Assembly: GCA_019232905.1 (NCBI GenBank)
Contig: JAFANA010000085.1
Location: forward strand, 1-61,483
From: Vulcanimicrobiota bacterium
GTDB taxonomy: Bacteria > Vulcanimicrobiota > Vulcanimicrobiia > Vulcanimicrobiales > Vulcanimicrobiaceae
DNA: 61,483 nucleotides
Direction: 5' to 3'
Part shown: in pieces, positions 16,055 to 25,149 of the stretch
Layout: the number at the start of each line of letters is the position of its first letter
Numbering within the stretch: the stretch's first letter is position 1
The notes under the pieces: generated by a model
What the model saw: the letters and a program-made list of their open reading frames with translations, nothing else
Told to the model about the DNA's origin: nothing
The model's database searches: none
Position numbers and translations under genes: made by a program

Positions 16055-17005
16055 ATGAGAATCTTGGTAGTGGGAGCGGGAGCGATCGGCGGATTCATTG
16101 CCGCCGCACTCGCCCGTGCAGGCGCGGACGTCGCCGTCGTCGCGCGCGGCGCACATCTTGACGTCATCCGGCGCAGAGGCATCACGCTGGTCCACAGCGA
16201 TCTGGGCCCGTTTACCGCGCGAGTCGAGGCGAGCTATGACTTGCGCACCCTCGGCGAGTTCGACGCGGTCTTGCTGACCTTCAAAGCGCATCAGTATCCC
16301 GAGCTATTGCCGCAACTTGCTGCCGTCGCGCAGACGGACGCGACGGTCGTGACGTTGCAAAACGGCGTGCCGTTTTGGTTCGTGCGCACACCGTCGCTCG
16401 AGTCGGTCGACCCCGGCGGGCGCATCGCCGCGCTCTTTCCCGACGAGCGTATTGCCGGCGCGGTCGTGCACGTATCGGGACATATCGTCGAACCGGGAAA
16501 GATTCACCAAAGCGGCGGTATGCGCTACGCCTTTGGCGCACCGGGCGGCGGGACTACCGAGCGCGTCGCGTCGTTGGTTTCGGCCTTCACATCTGCCGAA
16601 CTGACTCCGGAAGTCGACGAGAACATTCGTCGAAGTGTTTGGTTGAAACTCGTCAATAACGTGGGCCTCAATCCCGTCAGCACGCTCCACGAACTTACGA
16701 TCCGTCAAATGCTCGAACGTGGGCCGACACGTGAAGAGGTGCGGACGCTGATGCAAGAAGCGCTTGCCGTCGGGCAGGCACTCGGCGTGGTTGAGGACGT
16801 CGATATCGAGGCGCGCATCGAGTACGCGCAGCGATTGGCTGACGTGCGAACGTCGATGCTCCAGGATTATCTGGCGGGACGTCCGCTCGAACTCGATCCG
16901 ATCGTCGGCGCCGTGGCGGAACTTGCCGGACGCCTCAACGTGCCCGTGCCACACGTGCGCGACGCCTACGATCGCTTGCGCTCGCTTTCGGCGGCGACGG
17001 CATGA
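16055..17005 (+). CDS. panE: 2-dehydropantoate 2-reductase (ketopantoate reductase)
   Basis: This 316-residue enzyme reduces ketopantoate to pantoate with NADPH in coenzyme A synthesis. It has the N-terminal Rossmann motif GAGAIGG (7-13) and, in the C-terminal ApbA domain, the catalytic lysine and following residues in WLKLVNNVGLNPVS. The gene starts ten bases after the tRNA-Cys CCA with only AAAG before the ATG, and overlaps the GNAT gene downstream by four bases. coaD lies further along the same plus-strand cluster, so two CoA-pathway genes are linked. Confidence 0.9.
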   Translation: MRILVVGAGAIGGFIAAALARAGADVAVVARGAHLDVIRRRGITLVHSDLGPFTARVEASYDLRTLGEFDAVLLTFKAHQYPELLPQLAAVAQTDATVVTLQNGVPFWFVRTPSLESVDPGGRIAALFPDERIAGAVVHVSGHIVEPGKIHQSGGMRYAFGAPGGGTTERVASLVSAFTSAELTPEVDENIRRSVWLKLVNNVGLNPVSTLHELTIRQMLERGPTREEVRTLMQEALAVGQALGVVEDVDIEARIEYAQRLADVRTSMLQDYLAGRPLELDPIVGAVAELAGRLNVPVPHVRDAYDRLRSLSAATA

Positions 17006-17466
17006 GCGTTCGTATCGTTGCTGCCGGACTCGACGAGTACGAGGCGGCACTCGACCTGCGCGCGGAAATGTCGCGCGATTCGCATGAATCGGCGCCGTGG
17101 GACGAGAGCAGTCCCGGCTGGCGCGAGCGTTTCCGCGAGTTCTTCACGGAGCGTCAAGCGTTGGACCGGGCTCAATTGTTTCTCGCCTATGACGGCGCAG
17201 CAGCAATCGGGATGTGTATTACGTACATCGGGGAACACTATCGGACGGCCGTGCTCGGCAGAACCTACGCGATGTTGCACGGCGTCTTCGTCAAACCCGT
17301 GTATCGGCAGCGCGGTATCGCGCGTGCGTTGACGGAAGCGGCAATCGGCTGGGCGCGCGAACGCCAATGCTATTCCGTGCGGCTGCACTCAAGCGAGATG
17401 GCGCGTCCGCTGTATTTAAGCTTCGGCTTCGAGCCGACGAGCGAGTTGGAGTTGCGTCTGCGGTGA
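17002..17466 (+). CDS. GNAT-family N-acetyltransferase
   Basis: This 154-residue protein has a GNAT core: a central beta strand MLHGVFVKPVYRQRGIARALTEAAI, matching the acetyl-CoA-binding Q/RxxGxG/A motif (RQRGIA). It ends with LYLSFGFEPTSE, typical of the family. Substrate unknown. The ATG overlaps the panE stop and its TGA overlaps the recG GTG, so three genes are coupled. Confidence 0.85.
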   Translation: MSVRIVAAGLDEYEAALDLRAEMSRDSHESAPWDESSPGWRERFREFFTERQALDRAQLFLAYDGAAAIGMCITYIGEHYRTAVLGRTYAMLHGVFVKPVYRQRGIARALTEAAIGWARERQCYSVRLHSSEMARPLYLSFGFEPTSELELRLR

Positions 17467-19517
17467 GCGACGATTTGCCCATCGAGTCTCTAGGAGGCGT
17501 CGGCGCAAAGTCTGCGCCGCTCTTTCGGGACCTTGGCATTCATACGGCACGCGATCTGCTGGACTACATCCCGTTTCGGTACGACGATCTGCGCTTCCCG
17601 ACACCGTCGAATAAACTCGGCACGAACGCCGGTGAAGAAAATGCCGTCGGCGTCGTTACGCAGGTGAAAGAGCGCCGCGTTCGCGGTCTCGAGATCGTCG
17701 AAGTTCGATTGCGCGACGACGCGGGCGAGTTTACGGCAAAGTGGATCGGTCGCAACCGCTATGTGATCGGACGCTTTAGTGAAGGGATGCGGCTCTTCGT
17801 ACGCGGTCGCACGGAACGGACGCTCGCCGGGCCCGCGCTCAACGTGACGCAGTATTCACAGCTGCGCGACGGCGAGACGTATCACGGCGAAATGGTGCCC
17901 GTCTATCGCGCGAGCAAGGATCTCCCGACACGAAAGATCGCGAGCGTTGTCGCAAAGAATCTGCCGCGGCTAATCGGCGTTACCGGCGACGATCCGCTGC
18001 CGCCGGGCGTCGCGCGCGATCGCAAGTACGGAACGCTTGCGAGCGCATATCACGCCGTGCACGCGCCGGCAACACCCGAAGAAGCGCAAGCGGCGCGTGA
18101 ACGCTTTATTTTTACGGAATTTCTCGTGCTTGCAACCGCGGCGGAGATGCGTCGCGCGGAACGCGAGCGCGAACACGACGCCGATCCGTTGAAGGTGCCG
18201 CCGTCGCTGCTCGATGAGTTCGAAACGGCACTCCCGTTTCCGTTGACCGGCGCGCAGCGCCGCGTGATCGGCGAAATTTGGAACGACATGTCGCGCGACG
18301 TCCCGATGAATCGTCTGCTTCAAGGCGACGTCGGGAGCGGAAAAACACTCGTTGCTGCTGCGGCTATCGTGCTTGCTGCGCGCAACGGGGTGCAGTCTGC
18401 GCTCATGGCGCCGACGGAGATTCTTGCCGCGCAACATGCGGCGAAACTCGCGCCGCTGCTCCTGCCGTTCGGCATTCCGGTCGAAGCCGTCTTCGGCAGC
18501 CAAGGCGCCCGTGCGCGCAACGCCGCGGTCGGACGCATCGCGAGCGGTGAAGCAGCGCTCGCGGTTGGCACGCATGCGCTATTGACCGAAGGCGTCGACT
18601 TCGCGCGGCTGGGTCTCGTGATCATCGACGAGCAACATCGCTTCGGTGTCGAGCAGCGAGCGCGACTGCGCGCAAAGGGCGCTGCGCCGCACACGCTCCA
18701 CATGACGGCGACCCCGATACCGCGCACGCTCGCGCAGTCGGTGTACGCCGATCTCGACGCGTCGACGATCGATGAACTGCCGCCGGGTCGGACGCCGATC
18801 GAAACCTATGCCGTACGCGTTAGCCGCCTCGATGAGGTCTATGAATTCGTCCGCGGAAACGTTGAGCTCGGCCATCAAGCGTACATTGTTGCGCCCGCAA
18901 TCGATGAAGAAAGTGAATTGACGAGCGTCGTCGCGGAAGCGGAGCGATTAAAAAGCGACGTGTTTCCCGACTTGCGGATCGGGCTGCTGCACGGCCGCCT
19001 GACCCCGAAGGAAAAGGATGACGTGATGGGCCGCTTCTCGCGCGGCGAGATCGACGTACTGCTCGCGACGACCGTCGTGGAAGTCGGCGTCGACGTCCCG
19101 AACGCAAGCGTCATGGTGATTCTCGACGCCCACCGGTACGGGCTCGCGCAGTTGCATCAGCTGCGCGGACGAGTCGGACGAGGAGCGGCAAAATCATTCT
19201 GTGTCCTCGTCTATCCGGATGACAACGTCGAAAGCGAGCGCTTGGAAATCCTCACCGAATCGACCGACGGCTTTCGGATTGCAGAAGAAGATCTTCGCAT
19301 CCGCGGTGCGGGTGAATTCGCGGGGACCGCGCAGTCGGGCGCTGCCGATCTCTGGATCGCCGACCTCGTCCGCGATATCGACGTCTATCGCGCAGCCAAG
19401 CGGGTCGCTGAATCACTCTTGGCAAACGATCCGGGATTGCGCAAACCGGAACATGCAGGTTTGCGCGCGGCGCTCGAGCGGCAACCGACGACTCGCGCGC
19501 TCGTTCTTTCATCGTGA
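17463..19517 (+). CDS. recG: ATP-dependent DNA helicase RecG
   Basis: The product has 684 residues from GTG at 17463 (the frame is open upstream, but this start overlaps the GNAT stop as GTGA). The N-terminal wedge domain is followed by helicase motif I GDVGSGKT, DEQHRFG (motif II), MTATPIPR, and the C-terminal GRVGRG. It remodels stalled forks and Holliday junctions. Length is normal for the family, and the order panE-GNAT-recG-M16 is conserved-looking within the operon. Confidence 0.95.
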   Translation: MSDDLPIESLGGVGAKSAPLFRDLGIHTARDLLDYIPFRYDDLRFPTPSNKLGTNAGEENAVGVVTQVKERRVRGLEIVEVRLRDDAGEFTAKWIGRNRYVIGRFSEGMRLFVRGRTERTLAGPALNVTQYSQLRDGETYHGEMVPVYRASKDLPTRKIASVVAKNLPRLIGVTGDDPLPPGVARDRKYGTLASAYHAVHAPATPEEAQAARERFIFTEFLVLATAAEMRRAEREREHDADPLKVPPSLLDEFETALPFPLTGAQRRVIGEIWNDMSRDVPMNRLLQGDVGSGKTLVAAAAIVLAARNGVQSALMAPTEILAAQHAAKLAPLLLPFGIPVEAVFGSQGARARNAAVGRIASGEAALAVGTHALLTEGVDFARLGLVIIDEQHRFGVEQRARLRAKGAAPHTLHMTATPIPRTLAQSVYADLDASTIDELPPGRTPIETYAVRVSRLDEVYEFVRGNVELGHQAYIVAPAIDEESELTSVVAEAERLKSDVFPDLRIGLLHGRLTPKEKDDVMGRFSRGEIDVLLATTVVEVGVDVPNASVMVILDAHRYGLAQLHQLRGRVGRGAAKSFCVLVYPDDNVESERLEILTESTDGFRIAEEDLRIRGAGEFAGTAQSGAADLWIADLVRDIDVYRAAKRVAESLLANDPGLRKPEHAGLRAALERQPTTRALVLSS

Positions 19518-19536
19518 CCGAGAAGATAGGGAAGCC

Positions 19537-22206
19537 ATGCGTTACCTTCGGCTGGTGTTATCAATACTAGCGTTCGTGCTCGGCGCAGCCGGTGCGTCGC
19601 ACGCCGAATCCGTAGATACGGCGGCGCTCGGCGTAACGCGTGCGACCCTCCCGAACGGCTTGCAAGTCGTGGTCGTGCACGATCCGCTTGCGCCGGTCGT
19701 CACCGCAGTCCTCAATTATAAAGTCGGATCGAACGAGCAGCAGTATGCCGGTCAGGCGCACGCGCTCGAGCACATGATGTTCCGCGGCAGTCCCACGCTC
19801 TCGGAGTCACAGCTCTCGGACATTAGCGAGCTCTTGGGCGGCAACAACGACGCGGACACCGAGGCGGAGATCACACAGTACTTCTTTTCGGCGCCGTCCC
19901 AGTATCTCGATCTGATCTTGCGGATGGAAGCCTCGCGCATGCGCGACGCGTACCTCTCGCAAAAGGACTGGAACATCGAGAAGAACGCGATCACGCAAGA
20001 AGTGACGCAAGATCAAAGCAACTGGCAGTGGCGTTTGCTCTTCAAAGTCAGCGACGCGCTTTACGCCGGCACGCCGTATCAAAAGAACGGCTTAGGCACG
20101 ATCGACGGCTTCCAGCACGTCATCGACAGCGAGAAGCTGCATGCGTTCTACAACAGCTGGTACCATCCGAACAACGCGGTGTACGTCATTACAGGCGACG
20201 TCGACGGATCTTCGACGATTGCGGAAGTGAAGAAGTATTTCAGCCGCTTCAAATCGACGCCGCTTCCCGCGCGCTCGCGCGTGGTGTTGCGCCCGGTCAA
20301 GAAATCGTCCGCGACCATCGACAGCAATCTCCCAGTCGACGTCGTGAGCGTAGCGTTCCGCCTGCCGGGGTGGAACTCCAAAGATTACGCGGCCTCGCAG
20401 ATTCTTACCGACGTGCTCGACGATGAACGGTCGAAGCTCTTCGACCTGCAAGTCTCCGGCAAACTGCTCGAAGCGCAGGTCGCGCCGCTCGAGTCGCATC
20501 CGGAGGCCTCAGGCACGCTGCTGCTCGGTGTTGCGCCGATCGGTTCGAACGTGCAGTCGGTCGCCGACGAACTCAAGTCGGTGATCGAAGCGTACAAGAA
20601 GGACGGCGTCCCGGCGGATTTGGTCGAGGTCGAGAAGCGCCGCGAAGTGGCGAGCGATGCATTCAAGGCAAATTCGATCGAAGATCTCGCGTTTGCGTGG
20701 AGCGACGCGGTCGCAAAATACGGATTGAGTTCACCCGACCAAGAGACGGCGCAGATCCAAGCAGTGACGGTGAACGACGTGAACAGAGTCCTTCGGACGG
20801 ACTTCAACTTCGATCACGCGATCACGGTTGCCGCGATACCGAAACACGGCGGCGAAGCGCAAACGAGCGAAGAGCCGATCGCGAAAGAGAGCAATAAACT
20901 CACGTTGCAGCATCACGACCCGCTGCCGCCGTGGGCCGTCGACGCGTTCAAGAACGTCCAAGTTCCGAAGCAGAGCCTTTCGCCCGTCGATGAGACGCTC
21001 TCGAACGGCATGCGCCTCATCGTCGTTCCGGAAAGCGTGTCACACACGGTCGTGGTCTCAGGGTCGATTCTTTCCAGCGAAGCGATTCAAGCACCGAAGA
21101 AGGAACAAGGCGTTGCCGATATCGCAACGCAGCTCTTTCCGTTCGGAACGGCGACCTACAGCCGCGTCGAGCTGCGCAAGCAACTGGACGACATCGCCGC
21201 AGACGTCGAAGCCGGAACGAGCTTCTCATTGACCGCGCTCTCGAACGAGTTCGATCGCGGCGTCGCGCTGCTTGCGGACGAAGAACTGCATCCGGCGTTT
21301 CCGGCGCAAAACTTCGCGATCGTCAAGCAGCAAAGCGTCTCCGCAATGGCCGGCGTGGTGTCATCGCCGGATTATCGCGAAGCTGTTGCACTGAACAAAG
21401 CGCTTTATCCCCCCGACGATCCGCTGCAAGTCCAGGCGACGCAAGAATCGGTCTCCACCGTTACTCTTGATTCAGTCAAGAGCTGGTACGCGACGGCGTA
21501 TCGACCTGACATGACGACGGTCGTCGTAATCGGCGACGTCACACCCGATCTAGCCAAGGCTACGTTCGAGAAATACTTCGGCGCGTGGAAGGCTTCCGGG
21601 GCCAAACCCAACGTCTATCTGCCGCCCGTTCCGAACAACAAGGCGTCCACCGTCCAGGTTCCGGATCCGACGCGCGTGCAGTCACAGGTCACGTACACGC
21701 AGACGAACGCGCTGACGCGCGACAATCCTGACTGGGCGTCGCTCGCCGTTGCGAACGCCTCATTCGGCTCGGGCGGCAGCTCGATTCTCTTCCACGACGT
21801 GCGCGACGTGCACGGACTCGTCTACGGCATCGGAAGCCGTTTCGATGCGCACAAGTATCGCGGCAACTTCGGGATCTACTTTGCGTCCGATCCGAATAAG
21901 ATCATCGCGGCGCAGAATCTCGCGTTCGCCGATTTGAGCGGCATCATGAAAAACGGCGTGAGCGAAGACGACTTGGCGCGAGGCAAGGCGATGCTCGTTT
22001 CGCAAATTCCGCTCCGTCAACAGAGCTTCAGCGGCATCGCCAATCAACTAATCGGCTACGCTGAACTGCAATTGCCGCTCGATCAGTACGTCATCGATGC
22101 GCAGCGCGAAGTAGGCACGACGAATGCATCGGTCGTGCAAGCGCTCAACAAGTGGGTGCGTCCGAACGACTTCGTCAGGGTGATCCTGGGGCCGGGTCCG
22201 AAATAA
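19537..22206 (+). CDS. M16 zinc metallopeptidase, two-domain form
   Basis: The ATG at 19537 is chosen because a signal peptide (ending SHAES) follows; the open frame reaches further upstream inside recG. The 889-residue product has two M16 units. The first has the inverted zinc motif HALEH (His75, Glu78, His79). The second lacks an HxxEH motif (ADIATQLFPFG at the equivalent place), so it is the usual inactive partner. Exported, probably periplasmic. It lies 19 bases after recG. Confidence 0.9.
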   Translation: MRYLRLVLSILAFVLGAAGASHAESVDTAALGVTRATLPNGLQVVVVHDPLAPVVTAVLNYKVGSNEQQYAGQAHALEHMMFRGSPTLSESQLSDISELLGGNNDADTEAEITQYFFSAPSQYLDLILRMEASRMRDAYLSQKDWNIEKNAITQEVTQDQSNWQWRLLFKVSDALYAGTPYQKNGLGTIDGFQHVIDSEKLHAFYNSWYHPNNAVYVITGDVDGSSTIAEVKKYFSRFKSTPLPARSRVVLRPVKKSSATIDSNLPVDVVSVAFRLPGWNSKDYAASQILTDVLDDERSKLFDLQVSGKLLEAQVAPLESHPEASGTLLLGVAPIGSNVQSVADELKSVIEAYKKDGVPADLVEVEKRREVASDAFKANSIEDLAFAWSDAVAKYGLSSPDQETAQIQAVTVNDVNRVLRTDFNFDHAITVAAIPKHGGEAQTSEEPIAKESNKLTLQHHDPLPPWAVDAFKNVQVPKQSLSPVDETLSNGMRLIVVPESVSHTVVVSGSILSSEAIQAPKKEQGVADIATQLFPFGTATYSRVELRKQLDDIAADVEAGTSFSLTALSNEFDRGVALLADEELHPAFPAQNFAIVKQQSVSAMAGVVSSPDYREAVALNKALYPPDDPLQVQATQESVSTVTLDSVKSWYATAYRPDMTTVVVIGDVTPDLAKATFEKYFGAWKASGAKPNVYLPPVPNNKASTVQVPDPTRVQSQVTYTQTNALTRDNPDWASLAVANASFGSGGSSILFHDVRDVHGLVYGIGSRFDAHKYRGNFGIYFASDPNKIIAAQNLAFADLSGIMKNGVSEDDLARGKAMLVSQIPLRQQSFSGIANQLIGYAELQLPLDQYVIDAQREVGTTNASVVQALNKWVRPNDFVRVILGPGPK

Positions 22207-22212
22207 CGGCGC

Positions 22213-22914
22213 GTGAACAACGCGACCGTCGGCGTCGGCTTCGACATAGATCACACGCTGTGCATCGATAACAAGCTCGAGCGCGTCGCCTTTTTGCATC
22301 TGCTCGAACAGATCGAGGCGCACGGAGGCTATGCCTTGGGGTCGCTCGCCGAAGAGTCCGAGAACATCGACCGGCTGCTGGCGACGCAACGCGCCGGCAA
22401 TTGCACGATCGACGAGGCGGTATACGGCTTCGTGCGCGACCGCGGGGTGGCACCGAACGACGTGTTCGCCGAGGGATTCCGCCGGATGGCGCTCTCGATG
22501 GCCGAGACCTTCATCGTTCCAGACCCCAACGCGAAGGCGATGCTCGACGCGTTGACGGACAGCGGCGCCGCCTTGGGTGTCTTGAGTAACGGCTGGAACC
22601 CCTTGCAGGTCGTCAAAGCCAGGCGGGCCGGGTTCAAGGGGCGGGTGATCGCAAGCGCGGACCTGGGCGTTCAAAAACCACACCCGGATGCCTTTCGGGC
22701 GCTGGCGCACGAGTTGGGCCTCGAGCCCCGCCACTGCTTCTACGTCGGTGACGCGCCGGAAATCGATATCGCCGGCGCCCTGAAAGCAGGCTTCCAAGCG
22801 GTCTGGATCGACAATGAGGGGAAAACCTATCCCCCGGATATCCCGGAGCCGACCTATGTCGTGCACTCGTTGCTCGAGCTGATTCCGCTTGTAGGCGCGG
22901 TCGCCGCGCAGTGA
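22213..22914 (+). CDS. HAD-superfamily hydrolase
   Basis: A GTG start six bases after the M16 stop gives 233 residues. Motif I is FDIDHTL, followed by LSNGWNPLQ (motif II), a Lys-containing GVQKPHPDAF and YVGDAPEIDIAGALKAG (motif IV), all as in phosphoglycolate-phosphatase-like HAD enzymes. Substrate is unknown. The stop overlaps the rsmD GTG, so it is co-translated with it. Confidence 0.88.
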   Translation: MNNATVGVGFDIDHTLCIDNKLERVAFLHLLEQIEAHGGYALGSLAEESENIDRLLATQRAGNCTIDEAVYGFVRDRGVAPNDVFAEGFRRMALSMAETFIVPDPNAKAMLDALTDSGAALGVLSNGWNPLQVVKARRAGFKGRVIASADLGVQKPHPDAFRALAHELGLEPRHCFYVGDAPEIDIAGALKAGFQAVWIDNEGKTYPPDIPEPTYVVHSLLELIPLVGAVAAQ

Positions 22915-23462
22915 GCCCGAAGATCACCGGCGGATCGCTAGGGAGCCGTAAGTTGAAGTCGCCGAAAGGCACGAGCATTCGTCCCACGCCGGGACGCGTC
23001 AAAGAGTCGTTGTTTTCGATCCTGATGCATCGCATCGACGGTGCATCGGTACTGGATCTTTTTGCCGGAACCGGTGCAATCGGATTCGAAGCCGCATCGC
23101 GCGGTGCCGCGCGCGTCGTCTCCGTCGAATCGAATCGCGAGACCGCGCAGGCGATAGAAGAAGCATCAAAGGAACTCGGCATCGACGATCGCGTGACGAT
23201 CGTGGCGGCGCCGGTTGAACGCGCGCTCTATCGTGTCGACGGCCCGTTCGATATCGTCTACCTCGATCCGCCTTATGCGAACGAAGTGCCGCTGCAGATC
23301 TTCCGCCTACTGCTCGAGCGAGCGCTGCTCGCGGCTGATGCTCTCGTGATTTATGAACATGCGGCGAAACGAATTCTTCCCGACATACCGGGGTATCGCT
23401 CGACGCGCGAAGAAGTGTACGGCGATGTCGCCTTGGCATTCTTTGCGCGGGCGGATGGCTGA
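22911..23462 (+). CDS. rsmD: 16S rRNA (guanine966-N2)-methyltransferase RsmD
   Basis: This 183-residue Rossmann methyltransferase has the SAM motif DLFAGTGAIGFEA and the N2-methylation motif DPPY (about 125-128), with N-terminal KSPKG...RPTPGRVKESLF, typical of RsmD. It methylates G966 of 16S rRNA in the 30S subunit. GTG start overlapping the HAD stop; the coaD TTG starts just after its TGA. rsmD-coaD linkage is seen in many bacteria. Confidence 0.95.
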   Translation: MSPKITGGSLGSRKLKSPKGTSIRPTPGRVKESLFSILMHRIDGASVLDLFAGTGAIGFEAASRGAARVVSVESNRETAQAIEEASKELGIDDRVTIVAAPVERALYRVDGPFDIVYLDPPYANEVPLQIFRLLLERALLAADALVIYEHAAKRILPDIPGYRSTREEVYGDVALAFFARADG

Positions 23463-23978
23463 TTGAATAACGGTCGCTCCGCGCGCCCGACGCGGGCAAT
23501 TTACCCTGGATCGTTCGACCCCCTGACGAACGGTCACCTCGACGTCATCGAACGAGCCGCAATCGCTTTTAGCGAACTCGTCGTTGCGATTGTCGTGAAC
23601 CCGCAAAAACGCAATCCGATGTTCACGCTCGAAGAGCGCGAACAAATGCTCAAAGAATGCGTCGCGCACATACCAAACGTGCGCGTCGACCACTTCCGCG
23701 GCTTGCTCGCGGACTACGTCCAGGCGCAGGATGCCGACGTGATCGTCAAGGGGCTTCGCGTCGTCTCCGACTTCGAAAGCGAGATGTCGACCGCATTAAT
23801 GAACCGGTCGCTCTCAAACGTCGATACGCTCTTTCTGATGTCCGATGCAAAATTTTCGTTCGTCAGCTCGAGCTTAGTGAAGGAAGTCTTTTTCTTAGGC
23901 GGTGACGTGTCGCCGTTCGTGCCGCACGTCGTGCTCGATGTAATGTCGAGCAAACGAGCCGCGCTCAAACGTTCGTAA
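23463..23978 (+). CDS. coaD: Phosphopantetheine adenylyltransferase CoaD
   Basis: The 171-residue enzyme transfers AMP from ATP to 4'-phosphopantetheine in CoA synthesis. It has YPGSFDPLTNGH (HxGH-like nucleotide motif), GLRVVSDFE and FVSSSLVKEV (ISSTxVR-like). The TTG at 23463, directly after the rsmD stop, is preferred; no ATG is suitable. It is the second CoA-pathway gene in the operon after panE. Confidence 0.95.
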   Translation: MNNGRSARPTRAIYPGSFDPLTNGHLDVIERAAIAFSELVVAIVVNPQKRNPMFTLEEREQMLKECVAHIPNVRVDHFRGLLADYVQAQDADVIVKGLRVVSDFESEMSTALMNRSLSNVDTLFLMSDAKFSFVSSSLVKEVFFLGGDVSPFVPHVVLDVMSSKRAALKRS

Positions 23979-23991
23979 CGGAGGTATCCTA

Positions 23992-24543
23992 ATGTCGGTT
24001 TATCGCGTGTTGGACAAATTGGAAGCGTACGTTCACGATGCAACGTGGCTGCCGGGTGGATATCGCGTCGTTTCTGAAGAGCGGGTGATTGAACTCATCG
24101 AAAAAATTCGCGCGTCGATGCCGGAAGAAGTCGGCCGAGCGAAGATCATTGCAAAGGATCAAGATCGTGTGATCCGCGCTGCGCAAGAAAAGGCGCAAGC
24201 GATCGTCGATCAAGCCTCGACGGTGCACGAAGAGCTGGTCGATCAAAACGAGATCGTCCAACGCGCGCGCACGACGGCCGAAGTGGTGTTGCGCGAAGCG
24301 GAAGAGCGCGCGCGCAAGATCAAGGAGGGCGCGGATCAGTACGCCGCGCAAGTCCTCGTCGAGATGGAAGCGCGTCTTGCGGCAGCGCTCGGATCGGTGC
24401 AGAAGGGTCGCGCGGCGCTCGCCAACGCACCGCGACCTGCAGCAGCGCCCGCATCGGCTCCGCTTGCGGAAGCCGCGGCCAAGAGTAAGCGCGCAGCGTT
24501 CGATCTTGCCACGCACGAGACAGCGGAACTGGAATCGGTATAA
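23992..24543 (+). CDS. Coiled-coil protein downstream of coaD
   Basis: GGAGG five bases before the ATG. The 183-residue protein is almost entirely charged heptad-like helix from about residue 60 to 135 (IIRAAQEKAQAIVDQAS, EILREAEERARKIKEG), followed by an Ala/Pro-rich linker and a short C-terminus. It resembles coiled-coil ATPase-subunit-like proteins found after coaD in several lineages. A structural or division-related role is possible but unproven. Confidence 0.7.
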   Translation: MSVYRVLDKLEAYVHDATWLPGGYRVVSEERVIELIEKIRASMPEEVGRAKIIAKDQDRVIRAAQEKAQAIVDQASTVHEELVDQNEIVQRARTTAEVVLREAEERARKIKEGADQYAAQVLVEMEARLAAALGSVQKGRAALANAPRPAAAPASAPLAEAAAKSKRAAFDLATHETAELESV

Positions 24544-24588
24544 CCGTTCGCGCTATCCCTATAGCGCAGACCCGCGAACGGACGTTTT
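24544..24588 (+). terminator. Hairpin after the coaD operon
   Basis: CCGTTCG (24544-24550) pairs with CGAACGG (24575-24581); CGCTAT and ATAGCG form an inner stem. The following ACGTTTTAA is only a weak T-tract. It separates the operon from the next gene and its promoter. Confidence 0.5.
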
Positions 24589-24606
24589 AACCGGGCGAGT
24601 TGCGAG

Positions 24607-24612
24607 TATAAT
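24607..24612 (+). promoter_or_regulatory. Consensus -10 box of a near-leaderless gene
   Basis: TATAAT at 24607-24612 lies 10 bases before the ATG at 24623. No good -35 box is seen at 17-18 bases upstream, and no Shine-Dalgarno before the ATG. Transcription from here would give a leaderless or very short-leader message. Confidence 0.5.
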
Positions 24613-24622
24613 ATTCTCAAGC

Positions 24623-25042
24623 ATGAGAGCACTCGCCCTTATTTTTTGGGCTTTGGCGCTGGCCGTTTTTCCTGCCCTAGCGCAGAATCAGCCAACTGGA
24701 ATAGACGGCACCGTCGTCAACGCCGATACGCACAAACCGCTCGTAGGCGCAGAAGTCGCAATTTATCGCATGCCGATCGACAATGCGTCAACTGCTACGT
24801 CTACGTTGCACACTGACAAACACGGTTTCTTCGGGAGCCTGTTACTCGAGCCCGGACGGTACGTGGTGACGGCAACCGCGAACGGCGTTCGCACCGGATG
24901 CCAGACCTCCGATATCTTTCGCGGCGCGGTAGCGCGCGTTCGTATCGAAATGGCAAAAGACCACGCAACCTGCATCGGTAAAGGTGTGAGTTCCGCGCTC
25001 GTAGTCCCCGGTCAAACCGCAGACGTGTACATCATTCACTGA
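24623..25042 (+). CDS. Secreted carboxypeptidase-regulatory-like domain protein
   Basis: The ATG at 24623 (the frame extends upstream) gives 139 residues with a signal peptide ending ALAQN. The mature part is one beta-sandwich: GIDGTVVNADTHKPLVGAEVAIYR and GRYVVTATANG, the pattern of carboxypeptidase regulatory-like (transthyretin-like) domains. Such domains bind or scaffold at the cell surface. Function unknown. The gene is followed by the intergenic palindromic repeat. Confidence 0.72.
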   Translation: MRALALIFWALALAVFPALAQNQPTGIDGTVVNADTHKPLVGAEVAIYRMPIDNASTATSTLHTDKHGFFGSLLLEPGRYVVTATANGVRTGCQTSDIFRGAVARVRIEMAKDHATCIGKGVSSALVVPGQTADVYIIH

Positions 25043-25047
25043 CTTCG

Positions 25048-25145
25048 CTGTGTCATCCTGAACGCAGGTGCGAAGCACTGAAGTTGAAGGATCGCCTCAA
25101 GACAAACGCGCGTTACGATCCTTCGACACGCTCAGGATGACACAG
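25048..25145. repeat. Palindromic intergenic repeat, full copy
   Basis: CTGTGTCATCCTGA (25048-25061) is inverted at 25132-25145, and GAAGGATCG (25086-25094) at 25116-25124. The left half, 25051-25099, recurs in degenerate form at 30432-30474. Its position between two converging genes is typical of dispersed extragenic palindromes. Such 'TCATCCTGA...GAAGGATC' elements are widespread in environmental genomes. Confidence 0.75.
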
Positions 25146-25149
25146 TGGG

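Noticed and set aside
24377-24622. A longer N-terminus for the exported protein that starts at 24623
   Set aside because: The upstream frame runs through the coiled-coil gene and a hairpin; the signal peptide begins at 24623 and a -10 box lies just before it.
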